Below are positions 1 through 12,279 of a stretch of 64,000 nt of DNA, piece by piece. The stretch spans positions 14,520,843-14,584,842 of the forward strand of contig NC_080671.1 of NCBI RefSeq assembly GCF_030247195.1, written 5' to 3'. The notes under the pieces were generated by a model. That model made no database searches. It saw nothing but the letters and a program-made list of their open reading frames with translations, and was not told where the DNA came from. Position 1 is the stretch's first letter. Every line of letters starts with the position of its first letter. The DNA is from Topomyia yanbarensis. Its lineage: Eukaryota; Arthropoda; Insecta; Diptera; Culicidae. The translations under genes were made by a program, and so were the position numbers.

Positions 1-532
1 TTGGGTACTACACATTAGAGTGACAGGAAAAAAATGACCCCTATCGGCCCACCCCTGAGTCGATTCCTAGTCCCTCCAGGAGTGCTTATTCCTAATTTGA
101 AGCGAATCGGACAAGTCTAGCTACCGGACCAACGTGCCTGAAGTTTGTATGGGATTTTTCCACAATTTACATGGAGAAAATCCACTAACTCGCTTTTTTG
201 CCGCTAGGCGGCACTGTATGCATCGTATTATCACTGTAAGTGAAAATAAGAAAGATAATTTAATTATCTACAACTTTGTCGAAGACTACTAGTCAATCCG
301 GCTTTGTTAAAAGAAGTTATTAAACTTTTAACGAAGTGATGTCTGAGTCAGTTTTCCATGGGGTTTAGACTGCTGCGCATGGTTGTGTATTAGTACTCGA
401 TTCCCACGAACTAAACATTTTTGTGAAATAACCGTTAGATTTATCTCAATAGTATGTTCAGAAGAGTTGTAGTAAATAATACGAGTCAGGTTTTGGTTAG
501 AAAATTTTAGTCGCACATTGTACCGCATAGAT

Positions 533-671
533 GGCGCCAACACTAACTTTTCAACGGAAAGAGATAGATATTAGGTGTCTTCTACAAAGTTGTAGAGCAG
601 GTATTTTTCAATAATTCTTCCGAACATTTTGATATTATATCTCTCTTCTATGAAAAGTTAGTGCTGGCGCC
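533..671. repeat. Small foldback (MITE-like) inverted repeat
   Basis: The arms begin GGCGCCAACACTAACTTTTC at 533 and, read from the other strand, GGCGCCAGCACTAACTTTTC at 671. They pair for about 40 bp around a core containing GGTGTCTTCTACAAAGTTGTA. The same core occurs inverted at about 265-290 and again in the larger foldback at 14627-15121. The three loci therefore look like members of one non-autonomous family, and 180-680 as a whole may be one decayed copy. No coding content is seen. Confidence 0.6.
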
Positions 672-689
672 CTTACAAAATTACTGATT

Positions 690-1300
690 CGAATGACGCT
701 GGATGGTTAAAATCAAGCACCAAAATAGCCGGAGAGACATCCAACGCGTTTGTGACGTTAGATGGAATCAAGCCGGGCGATACACTCTCTAATCTATTGT
801 TCAGTATAGCGCTCGATGGTGTGATACGAAGATCTGATGTGCAAAGGAACGGAACCATCATCACAAGATCTCGAATGCTTCTTAGCTTTGCGGACGACAT
901 CGACATCATTGGTGTTGATCGCAGAGCAGTTGAAGAGACATTTGTGCCTTCTAAAAGAAAAGGGAGGCTACGATAATCAGACTGACTATAAACTCTGACA
1001 AAACAAGATATAGAGTAGCTGGTAGAGAGCGAAGCTCTTCGACCGGTGTTGGTTCGGAGATGGAATCCGATGGAGTATGGCACAATGTTGTCGATGGGAT
1101 TATCATGACAAAACCGAACATATATCTTGGAATACTAGTGACCTGTGCTAACAATATTGCCCGCGAATTGGATTTTCTATGGTTTGCGTAGTCAGCCAAA
1201 GTCCCTACTGACGCGCATAAACTTGCTCTATGCAAATCGCCGATACTCCCTTTGGCTCTGTATGGCCAGTACCAAGAATACAAACATGCTGATTGTTCCA
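690..1300 (+). pseudogene. Decayed LINE reverse-transcriptase fragment
   Basis: Conceptual translation gives consecutive blocks of a non-LTR retrotransposon RT. Around 745-850 is a stretch ending TLDGIKPGDTLSNLLF, the region preceding the catalytic motif. The catalytic block FADDIDIIGVDRRAVEE follows at about 888-935, with the FADD aspartates intact. A +1 or +2 frame change near 960-975 leads into a block typical of the RT thumb (INSDKTRYRVAGRERSS), then YLGILVTCANNIARE, and finally LALCKSPILPLALYGQ near 1215-1265. Internal stops and frame breaks make it non-functional. The clade is not resolved, but the same lineage is seen at 3520-3790 and 40428-41450. The family inference rests on motif order only. 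Confidence 0.75.
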
Positions 1301-3510
1301 CATAATAAATCACAAAAACAGTGTCGTTTTAACTTACCAAATCAGGCCATCCACTTAAACAATCATATTGTTTACTCTTAATATTGAAGGCCCATTAATA
1401 ATGCATTATGTCATTTCAATCTCAATTTGTAGAAATAATAATGTGCTCCAAACCTTATTATATCAAATAATTTCCAAGTGCACCACCGTCACGTAATAAT
1501 CCATCATTCAGGTTTGTTTTCCGCAGCTACTTGGCTTTCTTTCTCTCCTACCTATCACTTCGGGCGTTCAGGTTAACGATAAAATATAACTCATTTCAAC
1601 GGACATTCCCGGCAATCCGGTGGTGTATGTGCCTTTTCTCCCAGTTTCCCACCCAAAAATAAAAAAGAGCACCGGGCAGGCAAGGAAATAAAGAGACCGA
1701 GAGCGTACACTTCAATTCAATTGAAAGCATATTTCGCTAGTTTGCATCGCCGTCCTTTGTGTAGAGACTCTAACATGTTTGTGTGTGTATGTGTATGTGT
1801 GAGCATCTGTACGGTGGATCCGGGGGGGCCGTACACATTCCGGCATGATTGGAATTTCAAATGAACATTTAAGTGCGGATTCCACCACTTCCTACAATCC
1901 TTTCTGGATGCGCACAAGAATTGCTGCTTGTCACGAGCATCAGTAGCAACGGCAAGGGAGTGGTTCGATCAGCTGAATGGAGTGACTGGCATGATTGAGA
2001 CGGTACCGGTCAGTAGAAAGGCTCGGAAAAAAACGAGAATAATGAGTGCAGCAAATTGAGGCACGTTCAGACATAAAATTTATTCCAATTTTGTGCTTCC
2101 CAAAAGGAGGAGTGGGTGAATGAATGCATCAAACCATCAATGACCTCAGTTTGAAAAATGTCATCAGGATGGTTGCTGGTTGAGTGATGGGAGCATCCTT
2201 TTTTTTGCTGGAGATATTTGCGAAAAGCAGCTTGATAAAAGAGGTTCATTTAAAATACATATGCATCTTACCCTGGGTGGCTTGTTTTCTGGAGGTATAA
2301 GTAGCTGTTTTATTTTTACAAACAGGTAGAGAATTTTGTCGTTATAGTTTCTCAAGTACCAATTACTTTTTGTTGAGGGATAGCACTAATTTAAGCTTGT
2401 TGCACAATAACTTTTTCTCACGAAATATTCTTCTATTTTATACTACGGAAAAAAGATTCCACTTGTTCCAGCAAACATGTGCACGAATGTAGCATCCCAT
2501 TGCAGGATATGCACTCAAGCGAAAAATTAAGTGAAAATTCCGCATTAAAGTAAGCCAAAAACCTAATTCAACTTCAGATGTTTCGGGCGTCCTGCCATTC
2601 GTTTTCAGAAATGTGCGGGTTCATGACATATAGCAGGCCATGCAAGCTTTCGTCGTGTGCCGCCCGGCCGCGTTCACGTCCCTCTCTCTCTCTCACACAC
2701 ACTCGATTCTTGTTTCCCATGACACACACATGACTGCATCTTAACGTCGCTATTGCTGCGGTGCGACAACGGCCTGCCATTGTGACATTCCTTTTCTGCT
2801 GTCGCTTGTTGGTATGTTTTTGTTGGAGAATAGATTTCCGCAGTCCACAAAGCAGTGGGGTAAGAGGTCTGGCGCACGGGACGGAATTTGGTCCTTACAA
2901 GTGAAATCTTTTCAGCCCCGAACCGCCTCTGGAATGGCGGCCCACTGTTCTGATGTGGGCTTTTGTTTTGTGGAAATTCTCAAAAAAAGCTTTTTTATTC
3001 ATTGTCCCTTTTCTCTGCTAGGAAAACGTTCTGATGTGGGTAGATTCCTTTTCACTAAGCCACTCGTGACGGTTTTGCTAGGGTGAGTAACTTTTTTTAA
3101 CGGAAGCTTGCATATGTGCTTGGAATCTTTTGCATGTCTGCCCTTCCTGCTCCGAACTTTGAACCGTACATTGTTCCTAACCTTTGGTAACAGGTCGGCA
3201 GGTTCTTTCTCGAGGCAAAAAACAAAGGGATTCCAGAATGACCACAACCGCATGTTCACTTACCGGCGGCAACTCGGCCATCTATGTATATTTAATTAAA
3301 GCAGCGAAGCCATGCTGTCTTAAAACCCAATATGGTTGCCTTTCGTCTGATTGATATATGTTCTCTTCATTTACAGTGCCTCCTAGTATTTGCTTGTTTT
3401 TACAATAATTTCATCAATTAAAGAAAATTATATCAGTCACTGAAATATAACGATAGAAAAAGTTGAACTCGATTCTGTAGTGAAAAATGATAGAATTTCT
3501 TTTTGAATGA
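1301..3510. other. Non-coding stretch, no gene recognised
   Basis: Short open frames occur on both strands but none shows a recognisable domain or a convincing coding pattern. It contains a TG-rich run at about 1790-1811 and a CT/CA microsatellite at 2683-2703. The stretch lies inside the presumed first coding intron of Shaw, which is transcribed on the minus strand. Confidence 0.5.
2683..2703. repeat. (CT)n(CA)n microsatellite
   Basis: A short dinucleotide run, CT repeats followed by CA repeats, is visible directly. Confidence 0.85.
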
Positions 3511-3519
3511 TTCATCGAC

Positions 3520-3790
3520 AATCTCGTGCTGTACTCTATCCAATTTCACGTAGGAACCAACATCGTGTGGACTATCTCGATCTCTGTAAACTTACGTGTC
3601 TTATCACAGGTTATTGCCAGTAAGTTGCTTATAGACTCCATTTTAAAAGGCGTAAATGCCTCTACCGCTGTTCTGCGATCAACGTCCGGCGAGGCGATGT
3701 CATCAGCAGTACACAGAAGCAAGTGTAGATCATTTTTGTTTATTAGACACCAGATCTTCGTACCATCCTTTCTAGTGCTGCGTTGAGCAT
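3520..3790 (-). pseudogene. Decayed LINE reverse-transcriptase fragment
   Basis: The minus strand reads TADDIASPDVDRRTAVEAF, clearly related to FADDIDIIGVDRRAVEE of the relic at 690-1300, followed by a decayed thumb region. The first residue of the FADD box is changed to T. Only about 90 codons remain, with no start or end of an ORF. It is a second copy of the same LINE lineage in the opposite orientation, 2.3 kb away. Confidence 0.65.
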
Positions 3791-4284
3791 TAAATTAGAA
3801 AATGTACCACACTATTTCTAAAGTAATTGTTTAAATCCATGCACTGTCACATTACTCGGCTTAATCGGATCATGCACAGGCAAACTCGACAAAAAAAAAC
3901 AACTTGCGTATGCTGAAACCGCATACTGTTTTTCGGCAAGTAGAAGGAAAATGGTGATAAGTGGCGTTTCCCGTTTACCTATAGTACGTTCGGATCGGTT
4001 TTATGGGCATTTAATTTCTTATTGTTTATGGAAATGAGAAATAATAAACAAAAATTGTCGGGTTAGTGACTATTTATGGTGCACATTTGAGTGCTGAATT
4101 AAATGGCGTAATTAGATTTTACATACATGGTCTTGTTCCCAAGTTATCTATTTTTAAAACCAAGAATGCTAAAATAAATGTTCAAAGACAGATTTTTACG
4201 ATCAAGATCAAATCATTTCGAAATACAGAATCACATACTACAATTTGCAGACGAGACAGGCAATGGTACCCAACAAAACACCGC

Positions 4285-5640
4285 TTAAGGCCAATTGTAG
4301 CGAGCCGTATGTGCGGGCGTAGGGACTCGCGATCGCGTGTATCATCGCGAAGGGCTCGAACATTTGTACGTTAATATACTCGATCGCGTATGCGTTTGTA
4401 TGTCGCGTGTGCTAATGTGTATGTAACTTCGCGTGTATAAATTCTATTTTATAACCGTGTGCCTTTCGCATATTCGCGTGTGTTCTAGAATGATCGCGCG
4501 GACCGTGAATCTGATACTTAATTTTTCGTGTGCGGTTCAGATTCTAGAAGAAAGTGGGTTCTTCCATATCACTAAAGTTCCCAGTCATGTCACCGTAGAA
4601 CGTGTGGTCTATTGGATATAAGCTTTATTTTTTGATTGGTCCAACTGAATGTATGGACCAAAGTTGCTAGAATGAGGGGAAAAGATTTCGGGATGTGACC
4701 GATTCATGATCGCGCGCGTTTGCGGGTTCGCGTTTGTAGCTTTGTAGGTACTAAAACGTTCACATAATTACCGGAGTGTTATCAAGTTTGCGCGATCGCT
4801 GGCATAGGTGTGCGTAGATGATCGCGAAGGGCTAAAGCGTTCGTATATTGACGTGTTTGTCGCGTGTGCTCGCGTGTATGTGTCTTCGCGTGTATAAATT
4901 CAATTTTCAAACCCTGCGGCCATTCAAATATTCGCGGACCATCATTCTGATAGTTTTCAGTGTACGGATCACATTCTGACAGGGAGTGAGCTACCCCATA
5001 TCACTAGAGTTCCGGGTCATGTCGCCATGGAACGTTTGTCTAGTGGATAAGCAAGTATTTTTTTCTTAATTTTCAATTTTAGTTTTTTTTATTAATCAAC
5101 ATGGACCTAGACTGTTGGTACCGAGGATAGAGACTTCCAGATGATCCCGATTCATGATGGCACGAGCGCGTGAGTTTGTAGATTGACGCTTGAGATCGCG
5201 TTGGGAAGTTTATGAGTGCTGAGACGTTCATCTTATCACCACCGTTCACCGGGGTGTAATCATGTTTGCGAGTTCGTGTGCGTAGGTTGCTTGGAAAATC
5301 GCGCGGGGCTCTAACGTTTATACGCTGACGTGATTTTGTAACATATTTGCGTGTGTGTGGTTAAAAATCTGGCAGAGAATGGGATCCCTTATATTGATAG
5401 GGTTCCCGGTCATGTCACCATGAGACGTGTTGTATAATAGGTATGAGCGTATTTTTTAGTTGGTCCAGCTGAAGGCATGGACGTAGGCTTCTAGGATCAA
5501 GGATAGACTTCCGGACATGACCGATTCGTAATCGCGTGCGCGAGGGCATTATTGTAGATTCCCGCTTGAGACCGCGTTTGAGAATGTGTGAGTGTTAAGA
5601 CGTTCACTTTCACCATCTTTGCTGACCCAGCTAAAGGCGG
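4285..5640 (+). repeat. About 430-bp GC-rich tandem satellite, three units
   Basis: Several landmarks recur in order. GATTCATGATCGCGCGCG-like sequence lies at about 4703, 5149 and 5524. TCATGTCACCGTAGAACG-like sequence lies at about 4587, 5018 and 5410. CGCGTGTGCT followed by TTCGCGTGTATAAATTC lies at about 4405 and 4860. Spacing is 375-456 bp, so the units have diverged by small indels. The units are rich in CG and TCGCG words, unlike the AT-rich flanks. The same family appears on the minus strand at 56300-58515 and 61270-61560. No ORF is conserved between units, so this is satellite rather than gene. Confidence 0.75.
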
Positions 5641-6960
5641 GTGTAGAATGGCAGTATAAAACTAGAAAAGAAGAAATAAAAGACAAGAGATGAGTAACGT
5701 AATAAATTATAAGATACAGCTGAAGTTATGATCATCACATGAAAGATATACATTAGTACTTCAAACACTACTAATACTTGAATAGCCAACCACCACACAT
5801 AGCACATCCTTTCTCAACTATCTATTTGTTACTGGTTGATTGTTGGTTATGAGCGAGTAAATAGAGGAAAGGTATAGAACAGAAGAAAGGTTTATATCAG
5901 CCCTCCCGGCCTCCTCGATACACCACTATTGGACCGTATTGTAATCAAAATCTTGAAGCGGGATTCTTATATAAATCAAATCCTGAGTAGTCATAATGAT
6001 TGGTGGATTGATAACATAAGAACTAATTAACCTCTAGTAGTAGAACTTGGTGCAAATAGAAACTAAAAAGAGCAAATGTCCTTATATTTAGATAACTCTA
6101 TTGCATCTATTGTGGCTTGATGATGTTTACAATACCGTCAATCCCATTAACCTGCGAGAGGGAGAAGTTATAATGCAAAATTAAAACCCTTAAAAAATAT
6201 TCAGTGGCTTGATGTCTTCAGTAAATTTGTGGAGAAAGATAGTGCAAATAACTTTTCTAGAGGTATGAACGCATGAATCTATACATGCAGAATTTTAAGA
6301 TTTTTAAATAATATTTAAGAAGAAATTTTCTTTAATCTATTTTTTTTCAAAATTACCTTTTTTCTTGTTGTCTAAAGCTAAGAAAATTTAAAGCTCCAAA
6401 CTGGAAATCTGTTGTTGGAAGCAACCCTGGAGTTTAGCCTCTTTCGAAGGATTGCCTATAGGTCCGAGGAGAGCCATCCGTCACAAGATTGGTGTAGTTG
6501 ATCTTCCGTTTACCACAAAGACACAAGTTTCTGATCTACTTTTTCCCTTCCCTTCCTTACAAAAATCAAATCGTTTCTGTTTCCCCAAGTCGTAGTTGAT
6601 CAACTCAATATCCTGCCTTATTGAAAATAATAAACTGAATTTTTAACTTTTGAAAACGTCTCGAATCTAGTTCTAATGGAATTTTAATGGCTCTCTCTCT
6701 CTTATAAAATGAACTATAATCTTAGAATTAAATGTGTTAAAATTGTTCCGCTTAGGTTTAATATGAAGAAAAGTTTCACATTTATAATAGTGCTAACGCA
6801 CCATGCCGTATGGAATAAATGAAAAAAAAAATGGAAATATTCATCTCATCAGTATCATGGCAGACTGACTTGGCCAGCTTGACGCTAAATCCATAAATCA
6901 AAAAGCTGTTTGTGTAAACTTACGTTTACGCACAATTCTGTGTTTCTCTCTAAGAAGATA
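5641..6960. other. Non-coding stretch with a segment shared with 56.2 kb
   Basis: No gene is recognised. Segments at about 5905-5930 (CCTCCTCGATACACCACTAT) and 6116-6155 (CTTGATGATGTTTACAATAC) match, in the same order and orientation, 56174-56193 and 56222-56258. The second site lacks the roughly 190 bp between them, so this is a dispersed repeat with an internal deletion in one copy. Both copies lie next to the 430-bp satellite. Confidence 0.5.
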
Positions 6961-7085
6961 ATTTTTTTGATTTAAATTATAGAGGTTTTAACCTTAAGGT
7001 CATTCGCCTCTTCGGGATAGAAAAATCTTTTATGCAAAATTTCTAACCCTATGTGCGGGGTCGGGACTCGAATCCAGGTGCGCCA
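6961..7085 (-). mobile_element. tRNA-derived SINE, 5' truncated
   Basis: The minus strand carries the SINE body also seen at 20233-20400: a B-box-like GGATTCGAGTCC, then CCCGCACATAGGGTTAGAAA, then GCGAATGACCTTAAGGTTAA and an A/T-rich tail. The A-box half is missing because homology stops at about 7085. The family is Pol III-type by its B box and resembles Feilai-type mosquito SINEs. Confidence 0.8.
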
Positions 7086-7159
7086 ATTTTGCTTTTGAAA
7101 ATCGAGTAGACACCATTATTGACATATTTGTGTATTCTCTCCTACGAGAAAGTGAAACG

Positions 7160-7420
7160 AGTGGGTGTCAGAGATCGATGTTTAACGCCATTTCGAAAAA
7201 CAAGATGGCGATTTCCGGTTTAACTATATTCGTTATAAATTAATCAATGTGGTTATTTTCGGAATTGTTTTCACGAGTGGGTGTCGTAGGTCGATGTGTA
7301 GTGCCATTTTGAAATCCACGGTGATGATTGCCGGTTTCTTTGAATTTACTATAACTCAATCAACATGGATATTTTCGGAATGACCTTGACGATTAGGTAC
7401 CAGTGGTCGATGTTTAACGT
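7160..7420 (+). repeat. Tandem ~115-bp units with GCCAT...CCGG motif
   Basis: Two to three units each contain, in order, a segment like GAGTGGGTGTCNNAGRTCGATG, then GCCATTT..GAAA, a GATGGCGATTTCCGG-like block, and ATTTTCGGAAT. It is the same unit as in the long arrays at 59420-60660 and the fragments flanking 29731-30691. No coding content is seen. Confidence 0.65.
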
Positions 7421-7429
7421 CGAGAGAGA

Positions 7430-10400
7430 GGGTGCTTTCTCTCCTACGTTTCGACAATTTATTTTAGTCAATACCTATAACATGGTTCGACTACACCTCA
7501 TCAAATTGACTCATCCAGTACCGTATTGACACAAGATCTATAACGGAAATACTATTTGTGTTCCAAGGCAACCAAGTGAATAATTTTCTTGCGAATCATG
7601 ACTAATCAATTTCTTACTGGGCAGTTCGTGATTTTATTGCCGGGACATCACATTTGATCGCTTGCTTTGCAGCACTAAGGGGCCGTTCATATACCACGGG
7701 GACCAAAACAAAACCTTCGTTTTTTGACCCCCTTGTCCTCCTCCGTGGACAAGCCTGTACAATTCCTGTGCCCCTATTCTCCTCTCTACGATATTCACGT
7801 GGATCATCCAAAAAAAATTTTGGGTAATTTCCTAAAAATGGGTTTTCAGAAAATTTTACAATATGTCAGAATGATAATTCTTATGATGCAGAAGACTTAA
7901 TGAAAATCGTTCAAACTTCAACCACAGAATGTCATACTTTTTTAGTCTTTTGTCAAATTTCCACGGAAATATCTTATTTATGAACGACTTATGATCTTTT
8001 ATAGTTACGTTTTAATGATGCATCATAATAACACAAAATTGAATTAACCTATGGATTCTTGAATTGATTCGTAATTTTAACCAAATCCAAAATTAGTGAC
8101 ATTTTACCTAGCTAATTTTTGATGATAGTTGTCATCAATGTTTTCAATTTTCAGACGTGCATGCACACTCACATCTTATGCTGTTATAAACACTTTGACT
8201 CTTTCAAAATCTTGAAAAAAAATTGAAGATAAGCGCTCACACCAACGACGATACCAATTTGTTGCATTTCCTCATCAAAGACAAAAATATAATGACAAGT
8301 CCACATGAACATTTCACATTTCCACCCCCTCCTTATGGACAAGCATGGATTTTCTCGCAACCCCTATCCTCCCCTTAATTGTCCACGTGGTTTATGGATG
8401 GCCCTAATATAAGTTTCGAGTTTGCATTTCAACGCGTTTACATTACATCGCACGACGTTGAAATTGAAGGTGTTGTCACCGCAGTGAGTCTCATGGTCGA
8501 AAATGATACTGGTCGTTTCAAAGACACAATACACAAGGATGTAAAAGTATCTGATTGCAAAAAATTGCACTCAGCATCTAAAGTTGCAAAATATTTTTTC
8601 ATCTACTAAAATAAGGTGGTGATGATGAAATAGCGAAGTTACATTCCAAACTCCTAGAACTTTGAGCGTCCGAAAATGAGACAACGACCTAGAACAAAGC
8701 ATACGTGTAAATTCTAAACCACGTATATGGCACCCCTATCCCATTTGTCTTGAACTGACATAAGCCAACATCTCAGCGGGCACACAAATTATGGGCCTCA
8801 CTGACACTTCAAATTGTTCTGCTTGTTTTGCTCGAAGCTCGATTTTCACTAGCCAGATACCGAACGGCATGACTCAATTTTTAGACATTTGTTAAAAAGC
8901 GAAAATATTGGATAGGTAATTGAAGAAATGTGTTGTTTTGGACATGTCGGTGAATAGCAAAAACTTTACACCACCGGGCACCAACAAATCAACTATCACA
9001 AAATTGTGTCGAATGAAATCGATTCTGTTTACTGTGGATCGACCCTAACGCGACGTTTTAGATGTTGGCATAGAAACCATGGCAGCCTAGCAGATACCTG
9101 TTCTAAACAGAGCGTTTTCATTATTACCTTCGTACACTCGTTTTCTCTTTGAGATTGAGAAAGACATTGTTACCTACAGCATTGAACTTAGTGCTGGGGA
9201 AGTGAAAATGTACTGATAATGATATTTATTTGTCGTTTGTTCGATTCCATGCATTTTCGAGCTAGCGGTGGTACTGAAGCGTAACCCCGCGTTTACCGCA
9301 TTCCAGTTGCATGTTATGACGTACATTGCTCTGATTTACTTTTATGCAAATTTAAATGAGAATTGAAAATTACTAAGTGTAAATTAAATCGAGATTGATC
9401 ATTAAGATTGTCATAGGAGCCGAGAGTCCCTATTTTTACTAATCCTTTTCGTAGAATCGATTCTGTTCTGTATGTTCTTAGTAACGAAGGGAGCAGTGAA
9501 AAGACGAAGATGAATCCATTGAATTTCATCGGTCATCGTATAGATATGAGAATTTTTAGCCATGATAAGCATCACTTCAAGGAGAGGGCAAACGTTTCCT
9601 GTCCATGAGATCAATTTCGAGTAGTTTTGACATGTTCTCTTTGGATTAATTTGATTCTTTGTTTATCGTTTTGTCTGTCGCGTGAGGCCATTCATTACTT
9701 ATGTGATAGTTTTAAGGAGGGTCGGGATATGACAAAATGTGACATATGGGAGCTACCCAAAATAGGATGTAACGTGTTTTACTGATAATTTTTTTTTATA
9801 AAATATAAATTCGTAATGTACTAATGACGTAATTTATTAACTGTCCCTTAATTGTAAACAGCTTGCCACCTTTTCGCTGGCGAAGAATTTTGAGAGCAAC
9901 GTCAACATTCTTCAGCAGCTGGGGAAAAATCTCGATTTGGGATAACCGGTGGATTTGAATGCGAGGTATTCCCCTCAACTCGACGGCGAGAAGAGACCGG
10001 TAGAAATTATCAACTACCATGCTTAGGCGTCAGTCAATCAACTATTACTTGTGTTCACCAAGGATATAACGGTAGTGGCGACTATATTACTGGTATCTCA
10101 TGGCCGGCTAGCTACCGGGTAATCAAGGGATATGCCGATAAAGAACACAACTTTCACTTTTCATACATTCTTTTATTCGTGGGTACACTAGACTTCATAC
10201 AGATATAGAAAAAGACCAGAGTTTGAAACTGTAGAACCCTTTTATAAAAATCTCCATTTTTAATTGAAAATCTTTTTTAAAACATTCGCGCAATCCATAC
10301 TCATCGCCGTACATTCTCGCAAATATGTGCGCTGTTATTCAAGGGAGTTTTTGAACTCCGCATATCGCCAGTTTGTTTAAACCGCTTGGTTCGTCAAACT

Positions 10401-10440
10401 CGTCGTAACAACAGCCAAACTCGTTGAACGACGACTAGAG
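7430..10440. other. Non-coding stretch, no gene recognised
   Basis: AT-rich sequence with only short open frames. A slightly GC-richer patch at about 9840-10020 can be translated but matches nothing I recognise. As it lies just upstream of the BEL/Pao pol relic on the same strand, it could be decayed gag or 5' element sequence, which is inference only. The rest is presumed Shaw intron. Confidence 0.4.
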
Positions 10441-10444
10441 TAAG

Positions 10445-11140
10445 ATGTGATTCCGAGATAACGAACTACCGCAAGACATCAAGGCACGCTGCCTGGCAGC
10501 AGTATCAAACGAAATAGGTTCAGCTAGATTTCTTCTGCGACGCTCCAGAACACGCTTACGGCGCGTTTGTATATGTCTGTTCCACATTCGTTTCTGCTGT
10601 AGTTAACGTTTCTTTGTTGACTGCAAAGTCGAGTTTCTCTTCCCAGAAAAAAACGAAGCATTCCCCGAGTTCTTCGTCGATTTTGACATCATTCACAGTT
10701 AACGGAATGAAGCAGAAGGGGCGATCATGTGACTGATTCAAGAGCAAAGTTTCAGCCAGTACAATACTCAAATCACCTAATTCGCATTGGCGGAAGGTAA
10801 GTAAAGGCCAGTACGATAGCAAACACCAGATTCTTATTCCATTTCTCATTTTTCTTGGATCGCTGCCACCACGAGAATCACTTGCACGCAGCACCCCAAT
10901 TCCTTTCAAACTTACTCTCTTACGGTATTGGATTACCAGAGGCAAAAATAAAGCCAAAGGTACAGTTATCAAGTATGTGATTTGCTTTCAAGCTCGTCCT
11001 AAATTGCTTGAGCAATTTTTGGTTGAAATACCCACAGCAAGAATCACTGCAGCTCGATCAATCTCATCGACCGGAGCACGTCGGCTAATGGGGACTGATT
11101 CAGTTAAAACCAGCCCTTAGACGAATGGGACTTAACATGG
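10445..11140 (+). pseudogene. BEL/Pao LTR-retrotransposon pol relic (RNase H-like to integrase)
   Basis: One plus-strand frame gives blocks in the order found in BEL/Pao Pol. The RNase H-like block FFCDAPEHAYGAFVYV (about 10520-10570) is followed by VNVSLLTAKSS. After a stretch with large deletions, an integrase-proximal block FQARPKLLEQFLVEIPTARI lies at about 10985-11047, followed by AARSISSTG. In the family the latter precedes the first catalytic aspartate of the integrase core, and the sequence falls apart soon after it. No LTRs were recognised. It is a broken, non-functional copy described from short motif matches only. Confidence 0.65.
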
Positions 11141-11199
11141 GATCCTTAGCTTTACGAATTAGAAAGACACAATGGCATCACTAGGTGGATTAAAACAGA

Positions 11200-12064
11200 T
11201 TTTTCGACGACGACTTAGACTTGGGGTAATTTTTCATATTTGACCACTAAAATACCACAAGTCTCCATAATAAAGCGTGCTGATGTAGACGCATGATGTT
11301 AAGTTGCGATAGATAGATAACAGAGAAATCACATCGAAACCTCAACAATCGCAGAACAAAGAATACATTACATATTTCGGATAAACCAAAGCATTGCCAT
11401 ATAATTTCTGTACATATATCCTTAAAAGCTATATAATTAACCTTTACGTAGCTAGTAGATTTCCAAAGTAAGAAAAACAAAGCCTTGGTAGTCTGTTGCG
11501 AAATTTGACCTTCAGAGTCGTAGGGTACAGGGCAATTACTACGATTCAACTGACCACGAAAAATTAATTATGGCTCTGTATATAATGGCATTAAACCAGC
11601 GGGTCAATCCTATTTTTGAAATGAAAAAAAAAACAGATCCAATTAATTTAGACACAGAGTGTGTGTACCAAATATGAGTGAATTCGGTGCACATTTATCA
11701 ATCGCTGTTGAATAACAAAATTGGTGTCGAGATGGGCAAAGCGAAAACTCGAACCGAGTGACCCAATTTGTGTTCTATCATGTCAACTATCAATTCGCCG
11801 AATATGGATAACACCCGGTGCTCCAAATATTGATGCAATCAAATTAGTATCATAAATTCGGGAGCAGTCAACCCGAATATTGTTATCGTGATATTTTTAA
11901 ATTGATAATAATCTAGACATACATTCATTTTTATCAATTTAGCAAACATCAAAACATGCCTCTCCTAGGCCTAATATTCGATTCACTACCAACAGTCTAG
12001 TAAACTCGACTGCATGCAGCACGTGTCACTGGGATCCCATACTGTTTCCCATCCCGCTCCGTCC
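11200..12064. other. Shaw first coding intron, proximal part
   Basis: This sequence lies directly downstream of the Shaw splice donor on the minus strand. No gene or clear repeat is recognised. The next Shaw exon, which would complete the T1 domain, was looked for on the minus strand across 1-12064 and not found, so the intron is at least 12 kb. Confidence 0.6.
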
Positions 12065-12070
12065 ACTTAC
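12065..12070 (-). other. Splice donor of Shaw coding exon 1
   Basis: The minus strand reads TACTATAG|GTAAGT, a consensus 5' splice site. It interrupts the Arg codon that follows NYY after its second base (phase 2). Reading through gives a stop codon at once, which supports splicing here. Confidence 0.9.
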
Positions 12071-12279
12071 CTATAGTAGTTGAGCACCTGGGCAAACACC
12101 CCCGGATGTCGGTCGAAGAAGTACTCGTTTAGCACCGGGTCATAGTTCCCGAGGGCCTCCGTCAGACGGGACAGTCGAGTAGCCGGGATCTTCTTCAGTG
12201 TCGCCTTGTACGTTTCGTGCCGGATGCCGCCCACGTTGAGAACCACCCGGTTCTCCGAGTCCATGTTCATAAGATTCAT
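12071..12279 (-). CDS. Shaw: Shaw-type (Kv3) potassium channel, first coding exon
   Basis: The exon encodes 69 codons plus two bases: the N-terminus and first half of the T1 (BTB-like) tetramerisation domain of a voltage-gated K+ channel. Diagnostic stretches are [20 protein letters not shown] at about residues 13-32 and [17 protein letters not shown] at the end. These are almost invariant in dipteran Shaw and in Kv3 relatives. T1 sets which subunits assemble into the tetramer, and the full plasma-membrane channel carries fast or leak-like K+ current in neurons. The start is the first of three Met codons (residues 1, 4, 6) and is preceded by AAAA, a good insect initiation context. The exon ends in phase 2 at a GTAAGT donor. 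The Zn-binding end of T1, the six membrane segments and the pore lie in exons beyond the left edge of the window. Orthology is inferred from remembered family sequence. Confidence 0.93.
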
